A stretch of 64,000 bases of DNA from Maritimibacter sp. GTDB lineage: Bacteria; Pseudomonadota; Alphaproteobacteria; Rhodobacterales; Rhodobacteraceae. The notes beneath the pieces are model-generated. The model ran no database searches. It saw only the letters and a list, made by a program, of their open reading frames with translations, and was not told the DNA's origin. Shown one piece after another: positions 53,635 through 62,695 of the stretch; position 1 is the first letter of the stretch; every line of letters begins with the position of its first letter. A program made the translations under genes and the position numbers. The stretch covers positions 496,001 to 560,000 of the forward strand of contig NZNT01000020.1 in NCBI GenBank assembly GCA_002695005.1, in the 5' to 3' direction.

Positions 53635-54428
53635 CAGATATGTCCGATATCCTTGAGGAAGCCCATCAGGACTTCGGTGTATTCGTCGGGATTGTCCACG
53701 CAGGGCAGGTGGCCCGAGCCGCGGATCAGGTGGAATCTGGAGCCCGCGACCAGTTCGGTTGTCTCGCGCACGAGGTCGGGGGGTGTGGAGCCGTCCTCGG
53801 ACCCGGCGATGCCGAGCGTGGGGAGTTTGAGCCGCGCGGTGGATTCGTACAGGTCGGTTTCGCCAATGGCGGCGGCGCAGCCGGCGTAACCCTGAAGCGG
53901 TTGGCGGACCATCATGTTGCGGAATGCGCCGACCGTGAGCGGGTCATGATCTCGGAACTTGCGCCCAAACCAGCGTTCCATCGTTGCGTCCGCGAGCGCC
54001 TCGACCCCGCCGTCGCGCACCGCGCCGATGCGCTCCTCCCACATGGCGGTGGTCCCGATCTTGGCGGCGGTGTTGGACACCACCATCGCGCGGATCAGGT
54101 CGAGCCGCTCGGCGGCCAGCCCCTGCGCGATCATCCCGCCGATCGACAGGCCCACGACCACCACGTCGCGCACGCCAAGATGGTCGAGCAGCCGGCCAGC
54201 ATCCTGCACGAGGTCGCCCATGAAATACGGTGGCTCCGGCGCGGTGGTCAGCCCGTGCCCCCGCTTGTCGTATCGGATGAGCCGAAGCCCCTCAGGCAGC
54301 CGGTCTATCACCCGGTCCCACAGGCGAAAGTCGGTGCCGAGCGAGTTGGCAAAGAGCAGGGTGGGGGCGTCCTTCGGCCCCCGGTCGTCGTAATGTGTGT
54401 GGATGTCGGCGAGTTGCGCGATTTTCAT
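53634..54428 (-). CDS. 3-oxoadipate enol-lactonase-like alpha/beta hydrolase (PcaD-like)
   Basis: The 264-residue hydrolase has LLFANSLGTDFRLWDRVIDR, the nucleophile S95 in VVGLSIGGMIAQGLAA, and final His in RGSGHLPCVDNP. The NSLGTD and GLSIGG motifs are typical of PcaD. No pca genes for the rest of the protocatechuate path are in this operon, so I do not assign the symbol firmly. It could equally act on a related lactone or ester. ATG at 54428. Confidence 0.8.
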   Translation of the reverse strand: MKIAQLADIHTHYDDRGPKDAPTLLFANSLGTDFRLWDRVIDRLPEGLRLIRYDKRGHGLTTAPEPPYFMGDLVQDAGRLLDHLGVRDVVVVGLSIGGMIAQGLAAERLDLIRAMVVSNTAAKIGTTAMWEERIGAVRDGGVEALADATMERWFGRKFRDHDPLTVGAFRNMMVRQPLQGYAGCAAAIGETDLYESTARLKLPTLGIAGSEDGSTPPDLVRETTELVAGSRFHLIRGSGHLPCVDNPDEYTEVLMGFLKDIGHI

Positions 54429-54448
54429 GGCGTCCTCCCTTGGTCGTG

Positions 54449-55654
54449 TCAGTCCCGGCGCAGGCGCAGATGCGCCTTGATCTGGCCGTGATCGGAGGCG
54501 AGCTTGTTGTAAGGCGCCTCGGGGTGCGATCCGTCTGTGATGTGGTCGTTGAGCACCGAGAAATACTCCATATCCGCGATCCGTTTGTCGTAGTCCGGGT
54601 GGAAATGGCGGCTCAGAAAGATCTGGTCGATGCTCTCGAACACGCCCGCGAAGGCGGTGGTATAGACCATGTCGCGCAGGGATTTGCGCACGAACAGCTT
54701 CTCGGCAGAGTGGAGCCGCGACCGCTCCACCTGCTCGGTGATGCTCGACGCTTCCTCGGCGGTGTAGCGGTCGGAGTAGCTTTCGGCATCGTGGCGCAGC
54801 ATCCACTGGTAGTTCTTGAACGGCACCTCGCCCGCGATGATCTCGGAACTTACCGCGTGCTCCCCATCGTTGAAGTCGCCCATGACGACGACGGGGTTGC
54901 CGTGCGCGAGTTCCGACATGACCTCGCGCCTCAGGACCCAGGCCTCGGCCATCCGGCGCACGGCGGCGCGCATGGACCCCATCGCGCGGCCCACGGCGTC
55001 GTAGCGCGTGAGGTCCTCCTCCGGAGCGAAGTCCGCGCCCGGCGGGGTGATGTATTCCCCGAGCTTGGATTTCAGGTGGCAGTTGAACAGGGTGATGACC
55101 GTGTCGCCCACCGGGATGCGCACCTTGAGCACCGGGCGCGACAGACGCCGTAGCCGGAAGCTGCCTGCCTCGAGGTCGCCGTCGAGGCCGCGCAGGGGCT
55201 GAAACGGGATGTCGATGGGCGCGTCGAAGTCCTGAATGATCTCCGGTTCCCCCGCGAAACCGAAGCGCGACAGAACCGCAAGGCCGGGGCGGCGCTTGCC
55301 CGGCTCTCCCGTGTCGGCGCTGTTGGGCGCAAAGGCGAGGGCCGCGTCGTCCCACGGCTCGACCCCGAGTTTGCGGAAGATGACCTTGCGGTGATACGCC
55401 TTGCCCTTGTCCGGGATGACCGCGTCGTTGAGCGTGCGCGCGCGGCTCGACGCCTCGGAGATCACTTCGCGCAGCGCCTCCTCCTCGAAGATCTCCTGAA
55501 ACCCGATGACATCGGCGTCGAGATCAACAAGCTGGCTCGCCATCCAGTCGCGCTTCCACGCGTATTCCTCCGGCGTGTAGCTTTGGAATTCATAGTATTC
55601 CTTGTCCGGGCCGATCAGGTTCTTGACGTTGAACGAGGCGAAGGTGAAGTCCAT
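54449..55654 (-). CDS. Endonuclease/exonuclease/phosphatase-family protein
   Basis: The 401-residue protein has the EEP fold: N-terminal FASFNVKNL (metal Asn), E in VIGFQEIFEEEA, a central segment VITLFNCHLKSK (His), VVVMGDFNDGEHA (Asp-Asn pair), and C-terminal SDHGQIKAHL (Asp-His). All catalytic motifs are intact. It has no signal peptide. EEP enzymes cleave phosphodiesters in nucleic acids, lipids or small molecules; which one here is unknown. It lies within an operon of small-molecule hydrolases, which favours a metabolic rather than DNA substrate. Confidence 0.85.
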   Translation of the reverse strand: MDFTFASFNVKNLIGPDKEYYEFQSYTPEEYAWKRDWMASQLVDLDADVIGFQEIFEEEALREVISEASSRARTLNDAVIPDKGKAYHRKVIFRKLGVEPWDDAALAFAPNSADTGEPGKRRPGLAVLSRFGFAGEPEIIQDFDAPIDIPFQPLRGLDGDLEAGSFRLRRLSRPVLKVRIPVGDTVITLFNCHLKSKLGEYITPPGADFAPEEDLTRYDAVGRAMGSMRAAVRRMAEAWVLRREVMSELAHGNPVVVMGDFNDGEHAVSSEIIAGEVPFKNYQWMLRHDAESYSDRYTAEEASSITEQVERSRLHSAEKLFVRKSLRDMVYTTAFAGVFESIDQIFLSRHFHPDYDKRIADMEYFSVLNDHITDGSHPEAPYNKLASDHGQIKAHLRLRRD

Positions 55655-55666
55655 CAGGGTCTCCCG

Positions 55667-56635
55667 TCAGAGGGTGGCGAGGGCTTGGGCGAAAACGGTG
55701 GGGTCCACGTTGCCGCCCGACAGGACCACGACGAGCGTGTCCGCGTCGAGCCTGTGTGCATGGAACAGCGCGGCGGCCAGCGCGACGGCCCCGCCGGGTT
55801 CGACGACCAGTTTGAGCCGCAGGAACGCCTGCGCCATCGCGCGCAGCGCATCGGCGTCGGGCACGGCGAGGCCTGGGCCACACAGCGCGTGCATGATCGG
55901 GAAGGTAAGCTCGCCGGGGGCCGGCGTGATGATCGAGTCGCAGATCGAGCCGGTCATCCGGTCGTTGCGCTGGATGCCGCCCGCGTCGAGCGACCGGGCC
56001 ACGTCGTCGAACCCCTCGGGTTCAACCGGGCGGACCCGGAACCCCGGAGCCTCGGCCTGAAGCGCGAGTGCCGTGCCGGAGGTCAGCCCGCCCCCGCCGC
56101 AGGGGACGAGCACTTCGCCCTCGGTCACGTTGAGCGCGGCGGTCTGGGCCGCGAGTTCGAGACCGAGCGTCCCTTGCCCCGCGATCACCTCGGGTTCGTC
56201 GAACGGCTTAATGAGGGTCAGGCCGCGTTCATCGGCCAGCGCGGCACCGATCGCATCGCGGTCCTCGGTGGCGCGGTCGTAGGTCACGACCTCGGCCCCC
56301 ATCGCGCGGGTGTTTTCCAGTTTCAGGACGGGCGCGTCGGCGGGCATGATGATCACCGCCGGAACACCGAAGTCCTGCGCGGCCTGCGCCACGCCTTGCG
56401 CGTGATTGCCGGAGGAGAAGGCGATCACACCGCGCGCCCGCTCGTCAGGGTGCAGGGCGGACAGCGCGGACCGGCCCCCGCGATACTTGAAGCTGCCGGT
56501 GACTTGCAGGCACTCGGGCTTGATCAGCACCCGCCGTCCCGCGATCTCGTCGAGGAACGGGGAACTGAGCAGCGGCGTCACCCGCGCATGACCCTGAATG
56601 CGCAGCGCCGCCGCCCGGATCATGTCGATATTCAT
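55667..56635 (-). CDS. PLP-dependent threonine/serine dehydratase-family enzyme
   Basis: The 322-residue fold-type II PLP enzyme has its Schiff-base lysine K50 in TGSFKYRGG, the substrate loop FSSGNHAQGVA, and the phosphate-binding glycine loop VPCGGGGLTSG. The short length without a C-terminal regulatory domain fits catabolic dehydratases or serine racemase-type enzymes such as 3-hydroxyaspartate dehydratases. It overlaps the upstream hydrolase gene by four bases. Confidence 0.87.
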   Translation of the reverse strand: MNIDMIRAAALRIQGHARVTPLLSSPFLDEIAGRRVLIKPECLQVTGSFKYRGGRSALSALHPDERARGVIAFSSGNHAQGVAQAAQDFGVPAVIIMPADAPVLKLENTRAMGAEVVTYDRATEDRDAIGAALADERGLTLIKPFDEPEVIAGQGTLGLELAAQTAALNVTEGEVLVPCGGGGLTSGTALALQAEAPGFRVRPVEPEGFDDVARSLDAGGIQRNDRMTGSICDSIITPAPGELTFPIMHALCGPGLAVPDADALRAMAQAFLRLKLVVEPGGAVALAAALFHAHRLDADTLVVVLSGGNVDPTVFAQALATL

Positions 56636-57462
56636 GCGCAGGCGTCCAGCCAGGCGTGGATCACGTCGAGCGCCTCGGGTTCATCCAGAAAGGGCGCATG
56701 ACCCCGGCCCGGCACGCGGGCGTAAAGCAGATCGGGCCGCCGCGCGCGCATTTCGGCCACCGTAGCGTCGGTCAGGACGTCGGACCCCGCGCCGTGCACC
56801 ACCGCCAACGGCTTGCCGGCGAGCGCGTTGAACAGGGGCCAGAGGTCCGGCGTTTCGGCCTCCATCGCGGCGAGGAAGCTCTCGCGCAGGGCCGGGTCAT
56901 AGCGTAACTCCAGCCCGTCCCCGGTCTCGCGGTAGCTGCGTTCGGCCTCATCGCGCCAGCGCGACATCGGCACATCCTCGAACCCGTTGACGGTTCCCGC
57001 GCGCACCTCGGCCATCTCGTCGAGCGTCTTTGCCTTGGGCGCGCGGCCGATATAGCTGTCGATGACCTTGAGCCCCTCGCGGTCCACGACCGGCCCGACG
57101 TCATTCAGGCAGACGCCGATCACCTTGTCGGGCTGCGTCGCGGCGAGGAACATCGAGATGAGGCCGCCGCGCGAGGTGCCGAGGAACGCCGCCCGTTCGA
57201 TCCCGAGGTGCTGCATCAGGCCGATCACGTCACCGCCCTCGTTCGGCACGGCATAGGTCGACCAGTCCGCCCAACCCGATTGCCCGCGCCCGCGATAATC
57301 CATCCGGATCAGCCGCACACCCGGAAGGTGCAGCGCGACGAAATCGAAGTCCCGCAGGTTACGGGTGAGGCCCGACAGTGCGATAACCGGCAGGCCCTCG
57401 CCTTCGTCGGTGAAGGCGATCTCGATGCCGTCGGGAGTGGTGAAGTGCTGAATGTCCGTCAT
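56632..57462 (-). CDS. Alpha/beta hydrolase
   Basis: The 276-residue soluble hydrolase has a cap-type layout: nucleophile S97 in FLGTSRGGLISMFLAATQ, oxyanion region ALSGLTRNLRDFDFV, and final His in PGRGHAPFLDEP. The elbow G-T-S-R-G is slightly unusual but occurs in this group. The start shares a base with the dehalogenase stop. Substrate unknown. Confidence 0.85.
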   Translation of the reverse strand: MTDIQHFTTPDGIEIAFTDEGEGLPVIALSGLTRNLRDFDFVALHLPGVRLIRMDYRGRGQSGWADWSTYAVPNEGGDVIGLMQHLGIERAAFLGTSRGGLISMFLAATQPDKVIGVCLNDVGPVVDREGLKVIDSYIGRAPKAKTLDEMAEVRAGTVNGFEDVPMSRWRDEAERSYRETGDGLELRYDPALRESFLAAMEAETPDLWPLFNALAGKPLAVVHGAGSDVLTDATVAEMRARRPDLLYARVPGRGHAPFLDEPEALDVIHAWLDACA

Positions 57463-58151
57463 CAGATGGCCCTTGCGATATCCGGAATTTTGGAGAGGTC
57501 GGTCAGTTGTTCATGCGGGGGGTGGCCGAGCCGGTCCATCGGGTCGCCCGCGCGGTTCACCCACGCGGTGAAAAAGCCATAGCCACAGGCCGCCGAGGCA
57601 TCCCACCCGTTAGACGAAACGAACAAAACCTCGTCCCGTTTGCAGCCGAACCGCTCCCCAACCAGTCCATAGACGACATCAGCGGGCTTGAAGATCCCCA
57701 CGCTTTCCACGCTCAGAACGTCGTCGAGGAAGGCGCCGATCCCGGCGGTGTCCACCGCGCCGGAAAGCATGTCGGGGGAGCCGTTGGACAAGATGGCGGT
57801 GTTGAACCCGGCCTGTTTCAACGCGCCCAGCATGGCGGGGACTTCGGGGTAGGCCTCGAGCTCCCAATACAGCGAGAGCAGCCGTTCGCGCAGCGCCGCA
57901 TCGCTCAGCATCCCCTGTTTTTCGAGCGCCCAGTCCAGCCCGTCTTGCGTCACCGTCCAGAAATCCGTGTGCTCGCCCGTGACCGCGCGCAGCCAGGTGT
58001 ATTCAAGCTGCTTGCGCCGCCAGTCCGCCGCGACGGCTGGCCAGATGTCCGCCAGCGCCTCGTTCCCCGGCTCGCCCGCAGCGACCCGCGCGGCGGCGGC
58101 GACGTCGAACAACGTGCCATAGGCGTCGAAGACACAAGTGGTGATTGCCAT
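57462..58151 (-). CDS. (S)-2-haloacid dehalogenase (HAD type II)
   Basis: The 229-residue HAD protein has nucleophile D9 in CVFDAYGTLFD, SNGSPDM (motif II), K in GIFKPADVVY (motif III), and the type II dehalogenase signature FVSSNGWDASAACGYGFFTA. These fit L-2-haloacid dehalogenases, which hydrolyse 2-haloalkanoates to 2-hydroxyacids. It is the first gene of the seven-gene leftward operon. Activity on haloacids is a family-level inference. Confidence 0.88.
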   Translation of the reverse strand: MAITTCVFDAYGTLFDVAAAARVAAGEPGNEALADIWPAVAADWRRKQLEYTWLRAVTGEHTDFWTVTQDGLDWALEKQGMLSDAALRERLLSLYWELEAYPEVPAMLGALKQAGFNTAILSNGSPDMLSGAVDTAGIGAFLDDVLSVESVGIFKPADVVYGLVGERFGCKRDEVLFVSSNGWDASAACGYGFFTAWVNRAGDPMDRLGHPPHEQLTDLSKIPDIARAI

Positions 58152-58208
58152 GGTCGTCCCCCCTCATTTGGCGGGAGACTTGCATGGGCAGCGCGGGAGG
58201 GAAAGGGG

Positions 58209-58994
58209 TCAGAACCGGCCGGTGATGAGCAGCAGAACCCACCAGCCGCCGAGGAAGTAGGCCGACAGAATGGCGAGATAGGCCGGGATGGCAAGCCGCA
58301 GGTGGGCCAGCGTCATCGGCGGGCGCCCGGAGGGGAGGGGCGGCCGGATGACATAGGCCAGCGTGCCGATCAGTGCGAAGAGGAACAGCGCCGGCGTTCC
58401 GCTCGCCCAGCCAAGGCTCGCCATGCCCGCGAAGAACACGGCGGCGGGCAGGGGGCTCACTCGTGGCAGGCCGGGACGCACCAGAAGTTGCACGAGCGTC
58501 CCGCCGGGCAGGGGCCAGACGGGCAGGAGCGCGATGAAGTTGAATGCACCGATGGACAGCGCCGTTGTGCCGAACAATTGCTGGAGCGGATGGCCGGGGA
58601 ACAGGTCGGACAGCGCAAAGGCCGCCACCATCGGCGCGAGGCCGAGCGCGGGGCCCATGAGCGTCACGAAGAAATGCGACAGGTCCGAGTCCTGCGGATC
58701 GGTCGAGACCGGCCCGGTGCGCGGCATCGGCAGGAACCGGAACCGCGCGCCGTCATGTCCGGCGAGCCGGTGGCCAAGGACCAGCCCCATCTCGTGTATG
58801 GCCAGAGCCAGAAAGACCGAAGCGCTGGTCAGCAGATCGAAGGTCAGCGCAATCGCCGCCAGCGCGGTGGCGAGGATGATCGCGTGCGATCCGGTGGCGC
58901 CGACAAGAGGGATGGAACGAGGCGCTACCATGGCGGGTCGCACGATCGCGAACGTGCCGGCGACCAACACCATGGAGAGCAGAAAAAAGGTCAT
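58209..58994 (-). CDS. Degenerate site-2-protease-like (M50) membrane protein
   Basis: The 261-residue protein has several membrane helices. The segment LALAIHEMGLVLGHRLAG (61-78) sits where an M50 protease has HExxH, but the second His is Leu71. LLPVWPLPGG (156-165) resembles the N-x-x-P...DG motif with the Asp replaced by Pro163. GPALGL also fits M50. Zinc binding and proteolysis are therefore unlikely, and it may be an inactive relative. ATG at 58994; a longer frame to 59066 adds a non-hydrophobic leader. Function unknown. Confidence 0.65.
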   Translation of the reverse strand: MTFFLLSMVLVAGTFAIVRPAMVAPRSIPLVGATGSHAIILATALAAIALTFDLLTSASVFLALAIHEMGLVLGHRLAGHDGARFRFLPMPRTGPVSTDPQDSDLSHFFVTLMGPALGLAPMVAAFALSDLFPGHPLQQLFGTTALSIGAFNFIALLPVWPLPGGTLVQLLVRPGLPRVSPLPAAVFFAGMASLGWASGTPALFLFALIGTLAYVIRPPLPSGRPPMTLAHLRLAIPAYLAILSAYFLGGWWVLLLITGRF

Positions 58995-59502
58995 GAGACC
59001 CCAAGGTTCACAGGAGGCCGGCCGGGCAGTATTTCGAGGGACGTGCCCGGCGCGGCCCTGCCTCATTTATGCCGGGTTCAGGGCATGTTGCGCAATATTC
59101 TAGACGGAAACTGATTGTTTCCCGGCTCGGTCACGAAGGCGCGGCGCGTTCTGGTGTTTCGCGAGCGGATTGCGGAATGGCGACACGGCGGAGCTTTCTG
59201 GACGCATGAAGTCTGGAAAAACCGCTGCGTCTGGGGGCATATTCGACAGAATATCAATGAATTACGCCAGCTTCGCTCGGCGAGATCGGCTTGCTTCGCG
59301 ACAGGCGATCCGCCCTGGTTTCGCGCCGGCTATGCGTGGCGAAAGCGATGCGCGCCGGGCGGCGGCGGTATTGCACTCCACACACGCAGGTAGGCTTCGC
59401 CTGTGCCATGATGGGCTTTTTCGTGACCAAAGGCTAACCACAGCCCGCTGGACGCGCGCTGCCTTCGGTTCACAGAAACGGACGAAAGGCTGTGGATCGC
59501 GC
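58995..59502. other. Gene-free 508-base region upstream of the M50-like gene, downstream of fabI
   Basis: I see no coding frame with family resemblance or ribosome site. A long-range inverted repeat CCACAGCC (59438-59445) and GGCTGTGG (59488-59495) lies just after the fabI stop and could be part of a terminator structure. The promoter of the M50-like gene must lie near 59000. Confidence 0.45.
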
Positions 59503-60291
59503 TCAGATGTTCTCGGGCTGCGGCATCCCGAGGACGTGGTAGCCACAGTCGACCGTAATGATCTCGCCCGTCGTGCATTCGCCGTAGTCGGAGGCGAGGT
59601 AAACTGCGGTGCCGCCGATGGACTCCAGCGTCGCGTTCTTGCGCAGGGGAGAGTTTGCCTCGGTATGGCGGAACGTCTTGCGCGCGCCGCCGATGGCCGC
59701 GCCCGCGAGCGTTTTCATCGGGCCGGGGCTGATCGCGTTCACGCGGATGCCCTGTGGCCCGAGGTCGTTGGCGAGGTAGCGGACCGACGCCTCGAGCGCC
59801 GCCTTGGCCACGCCCATCACGTTGTAAAACGGCGTCACCCGGTTCGAGCCGCCATAGGTCAGCGTCAGGATCGTGCCGCCTTCGGTCATGTAGGGCTCGA
59901 CGCGCCGTGCCACTTCGATCAGCGAGTAGCAGGAGATATCCAGCGAGTTCTTGAAGTTCCCGCGCGAGGTGTTGAGGAACCGGCCCGTCAGCTCGGACTT
60001 GTCGGAAAAGGCGACCGCGTGGACGAGGAAGTCTATCCGATCCCACCGCTCCCACAGCGCCGCGAAGCCCGCGTCGAGCTTGGCGTCGTCGGTCACGTCC
60101 ATGTCGACGAGGATGTCCGAGCCAAGGCTGGCGGCCAGCGGTTCGACGCGCTTGCCGAAGGCCTCGCCCTGATAGGCGAAGGCAAGCTCCGCGCCCTCGT
60201 CCGCCATCGCTTTCGCGATTCCCCAGGCGATGGACCGGTCGTTGGCAACGCCCATGACAAGGCCGCGCTTGCCCTTCATCAACTCACCCAT
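59503..60291 (-). CDS. fabI: Enoyl-ACP reductase FabI
   Basis: It reduces enoyl-ACP with NADH, the last step of fatty acid elongation. The 262-residue short-chain dehydrogenase has the FabI cofactor start GLVMGVANDRSIAWGIAKAM. The active site has Y146 (TLTYGGSN), Y156 and K163 in FYNVMGVAKAAL, the same numbering as E. coli FabI. C-terminal GGTAVYLASDYGECTTGEII is typical. It is last in the fabA-fabB-fabI operon. Confidence 0.96.
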   Translation of the reverse strand: MGELMKGKRGLVMGVANDRSIAWGIAKAMADEGAELAFAYQGEAFGKRVEPLAASLGSDILVDMDVTDDAKLDAGFAALWERWDRIDFLVHAVAFSDKSELTGRFLNTSRGNFKNSLDISCYSLIEVARRVEPYMTEGGTILTLTYGGSNRVTPFYNVMGVAKAALEASVRYLANDLGPQGIRVNAISPGPMKTLAGAAIGGARKTFRHTEANSPLRKNATLESIGGTAVYLASDYGECTTGEIITVDCGYHVLGMPQPENI

Positions 60292-60301
60292 GTCCCCGTC
60301 C

Positions 60302-61531
60302 TTATCCCTGATATTTGCTCATGAGCATGGAGCCGTTGGTTCCGCCGAAGCCGAAGCTGTTGGTCATCACCGTGTCCAGCCCTGCGTTCTCCACGAGCTT
60401 TGTCGCCACTTCCGCGTCATTGATCGCGGGGTCCAGCGACTCCACGTTGATCGACGGCGTGATGAAATCGTTTTCCAGCATCAGGAGGCAGAAGATCGCC
60501 TCGAGCGCGCCAGCGGCACCCTGAGCGTGGCCCGTCATCGACTTGGTCGAACTGATCGGCGGGGTGCTGCCCTCGCCAAAGACGCGGCGCACCGCTTCCA
60601 CTTCTCCGACATCACCGACGGGGGTGGAGGTGCCGTGCGCGTTGATATAGCCCACTTTGCGACCTTCGGGCAGTGTGGACAGCGCCAGCCGCATCGCCCG
60701 CTCGCCGCCTTCGCCGGAGGGCGCGACCATGTCATGCCCGTCCGAGGTGGCCGCGAAACCGGTGACTTCACCATAAATTTTCGCACCGCGTGCCAGCGCA
60801 TGGTCGAGGCTTTCGAGCACGACCATCCCGCCGCCGCCCGCGATGACGAACCCGTCACGGTCATTGTCGAAGGCGCGCGACGCCTTGTCGGGCGTATCGT
60901 TGAACTTGGACGACATCGCGCCCATCGCGTCGAACAGGCACGAGAGGGTCCAGTCGAGCTCTTCCCCGCCGCCGGCGAACATCACGTCCTGCTTGCCCAT
61001 CATGATCTGCTCGGCCGCGTTGCCGATGCAGTGCAGGGAGGTCGAGCAGGCCGAGGTGATCGAATAGTTGATGCCCTTGATCTTGTATTGCGTCGCAAGG
61101 TTCGCGCTGATCGTCGAGGACATGCATTTCGGCACGGCGAGCGGCCCGATCCGCTTCGGCGAGCCGGACTTGAGCACCGTCTGGTGCGCCTGGAACATCG
61201 AGGATGTCGACGGGCCGCCAGAGCCCGCGATGAGCCCGGTGCGCTCGTTCACGACGTCGCTCTCGTCGAGCCCCGCGTCGGCGATTGCCTGCCCCATGGC
61301 GAGATAGGCATAGGCCGCCCCCGGCCCCATGAAGCGCAGGGCGCGTTTTTCCACGTTCTCTTTCAGGTCGATATCCACGGCACCCGCGATCTGGCTGCGA
61401 AAGCCGTATTCGACCATGTCTTCGTTCGCGGTGATGCCCGAGCGGCCAGCCTTGAGCGACTCGGTGACCTCGGCGGCGTTCAGCCCGATGGGCGACACGA
61501 CCCCAAGACCTGTCACGACGACACGTTGCAT
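60302..61531 (-). CDS. fabB: 3-oxoacyl-ACP synthase I (FabB)
   Basis: The 409-residue condensing enzyme has catalytic C162 in SITSACSTSLHCIG, H299 in INAHGTSTPVGD and H335 in KSMTGHAQGAAG. Adjacent fabA and the length favour FabB over FabF; together they make unsaturated fatty acids anaerobically. It lies 44 bases after fabA and 10 bases before fabI. Confidence 0.95.
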   Translation of the reverse strand: MQRVVVTGLGVVSPIGLNAAEVTESLKAGRSGITANEDMVEYGFRSQIAGAVDIDLKENVEKRALRFMGPGAAYAYLAMGQAIADAGLDESDVVNERTGLIAGSGGPSTSSMFQAHQTVLKSGSPKRIGPLAVPKCMSSTISANLATQYKIKGINYSITSACSTSLHCIGNAAEQIMMGKQDVMFAGGGEELDWTLSCLFDAMGAMSSKFNDTPDKASRAFDNDRDGFVIAGGGGMVVLESLDHALARGAKIYGEVTGFAATSDGHDMVAPSGEGGERAMRLALSTLPEGRKVGYINAHGTSTPVGDVGEVEAVRRVFGEGSTPPISSTKSMTGHAQGAAGALEAIFCLLMLENDFITPSINVESLDPAINDAEVATKLVENAGLDTVMTNSFGFGGTNGSMLMSKYQG

Positions 61532-61575
61532 TTCTGGCTCCTTTTCTGGTGCGCCCGTCCCCGGATGGGTGTCGG

Positions 61576-62085
61576 TCAGCTTTCCGACAGCGCGACCTTC
61601 ATGTCCTTGACCTGATAAATGACTTCACCGTCCGCCTCGACGATCCCGTCGGCGACCCCCATCGTCAGGCGACGGGTCTGCACGGCCTTGGTGAAATCCA
61701 CATAATACGTCAGCATCTTGCGCTCGGGCCGGACCATGCCGGTGAGCTTCACTTCACCCACGCCAAGCGCATAGCCGCGCCCCTGCCAGCCGCGCCAGCC
61801 GAGGTTGAACCCGGTGAGCTGCCACAGGCCGTCGAGGCCGAGACAGCCGGGCATGATCGGGTTGCCGGGGAAGTGGCATTCGAAGAACCAAAGGTCCGGC
61901 GTGATGTCGAATTCCGCCACGACATGGCCCTTGCCGTGCTTGCCGCCATCGCCGGAAATGTCGGTGATGCGATCCATCATGAGCATCGGCGGCGCCGGAA
62001 GTTGCGCGTTGCCTTCGCCGAACAGCTCTCCCCGGCTGCACTTCAGCAGGTCGTCCTTGTCGAAACTCGTTGGATACTCTGCCAT
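61576..62085 (-). CDS. fabA: 3-hydroxydecanoyl-ACP dehydratase/isomerase FabA
   Basis: The 169-residue hot-dog-fold enzyme dehydrates 3-hydroxydecanoyl-ACP and isomerises the trans-2 to the cis-3 alkene, starting unsaturated fatty acid synthesis. Active-site H71 in [15 protein letters not shown] and D85 in [10 protein letters not shown] match His70/Asp84 of E. coli FabA. It is first of its operon and divergent from irr. Confidence 0.96.
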   Translation of the reverse strand: MAEYPTSFDKDDLLKCSRGELFGEGNAQLPAPPMLMMDRITDISGDGGKHGKGHVVAEFDITPDLWFFECHFPGNPIMPGCLGLDGLWQLTGFNLGWRGWQGRGYALGVGEVKLTGMVRPERKMLTYYVDFTKAVQTRRLTMGVADGIVEADGEVIYQVKDMKVALSES

Positions 62086-62214
62086 CAGGCCCCCGTTTCA
62101 GGTTTATTCGGTCACAAAGGTACGCGCGATCAACGCTTTTCGTCTATCACCGCCGTTTGCCGGGAAGCAAGGGCGGCCGGCGTTCGGGCCCGGCGCCCGG
62201 GGCGGGGAATCTCA

Positions 62215-62246
62215 TTGAAAGGCACCGCCTTTCCTGCCTATATATA
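62215..62246 (+). promoter_or_regulatory. irr promoter with palindromic operator candidate
   Basis: TTGAAA (62215-62220) and TATATA (62239-62244), 18 bases apart, form a good sigma-70-type promoter. The perfect inverted repeat GAAAGGC-ACC-GCCTTTC (62217-62233) overlaps the -35 and spacer, where a repressor would block RNA polymerase. The start codon of irr is 28 bases downstream of the -10. Confidence 0.6.
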
Positions 62247-62272
62247 CGGCCAGACGAGAACAGAGGTTTCGG

Positions 62273-62695
62273 ATGACCGCACAGCAGGCACGGAATATGG
62301 GCCTCCACTGGCTCGAGAGCGCGGGGTTGCGCCCGACGCGCCAGCGCGTTGCGATCGCGTCCCTGCTCGTCGGTGACGGTCAGCACCATCATGTCACGGC
62401 CGAGAGCCTGTTCGACGCGACGCGCGCGGCGGGCGAAAAGGTGTCGCTCGCCACGGTGTACAACACCCTGCGCTCCTTCTCCGAGGCCGGTCTTCTGCGC
62501 GAGATTCTGGTGAACGGGACCAAGGGGTATTTCGACACGAATACCACCAACCACCCGCACTTCTTCTGGGAAGATACGGGCGAGTTGATGGATGCGCCCG
62601 AGGAAGACCTCGAGATTTCCGCCTTGCCGATGGCGCCCGAGGGCGCGGAGGTGTCCAAGGTGGACGTGGTCATTCGCCTGCGCTCCAAGACCTGA
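62273..62695 (+). CDS. irr: Iron response regulator Irr (Fur family)
   Basis: The 140-residue Fur-family protein has the DNA-binding winged helix (AGLRPTRQRVAIASLLVGDG, VSLATVYNTLRSFSEAGLLR) and a His-rich segment GDGQHHHVTAESL. The dimerisation part YFDTNTTNHPHFFWEDTGEL lacks the CxxC zinc motifs of Fur, as expected for Irr. In rhizobia and Rhodobacter, Irr responds to haem or iron status. It is divergent from fabA and converges with an SRPBCC gene with no gap. Confidence 0.9.
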   Translation: MTAQQARNMGLHWLESAGLRPTRQRVAIASLLVGDGQHHHVTAESLFDATRAAGEKVSLATVYNTLRSFSEAGLLREILVNGTKGYFDTNTTNHPHFFWEDTGELMDAPEEDLEISALPMAPEGAEVSKVDVVIRLRSKT

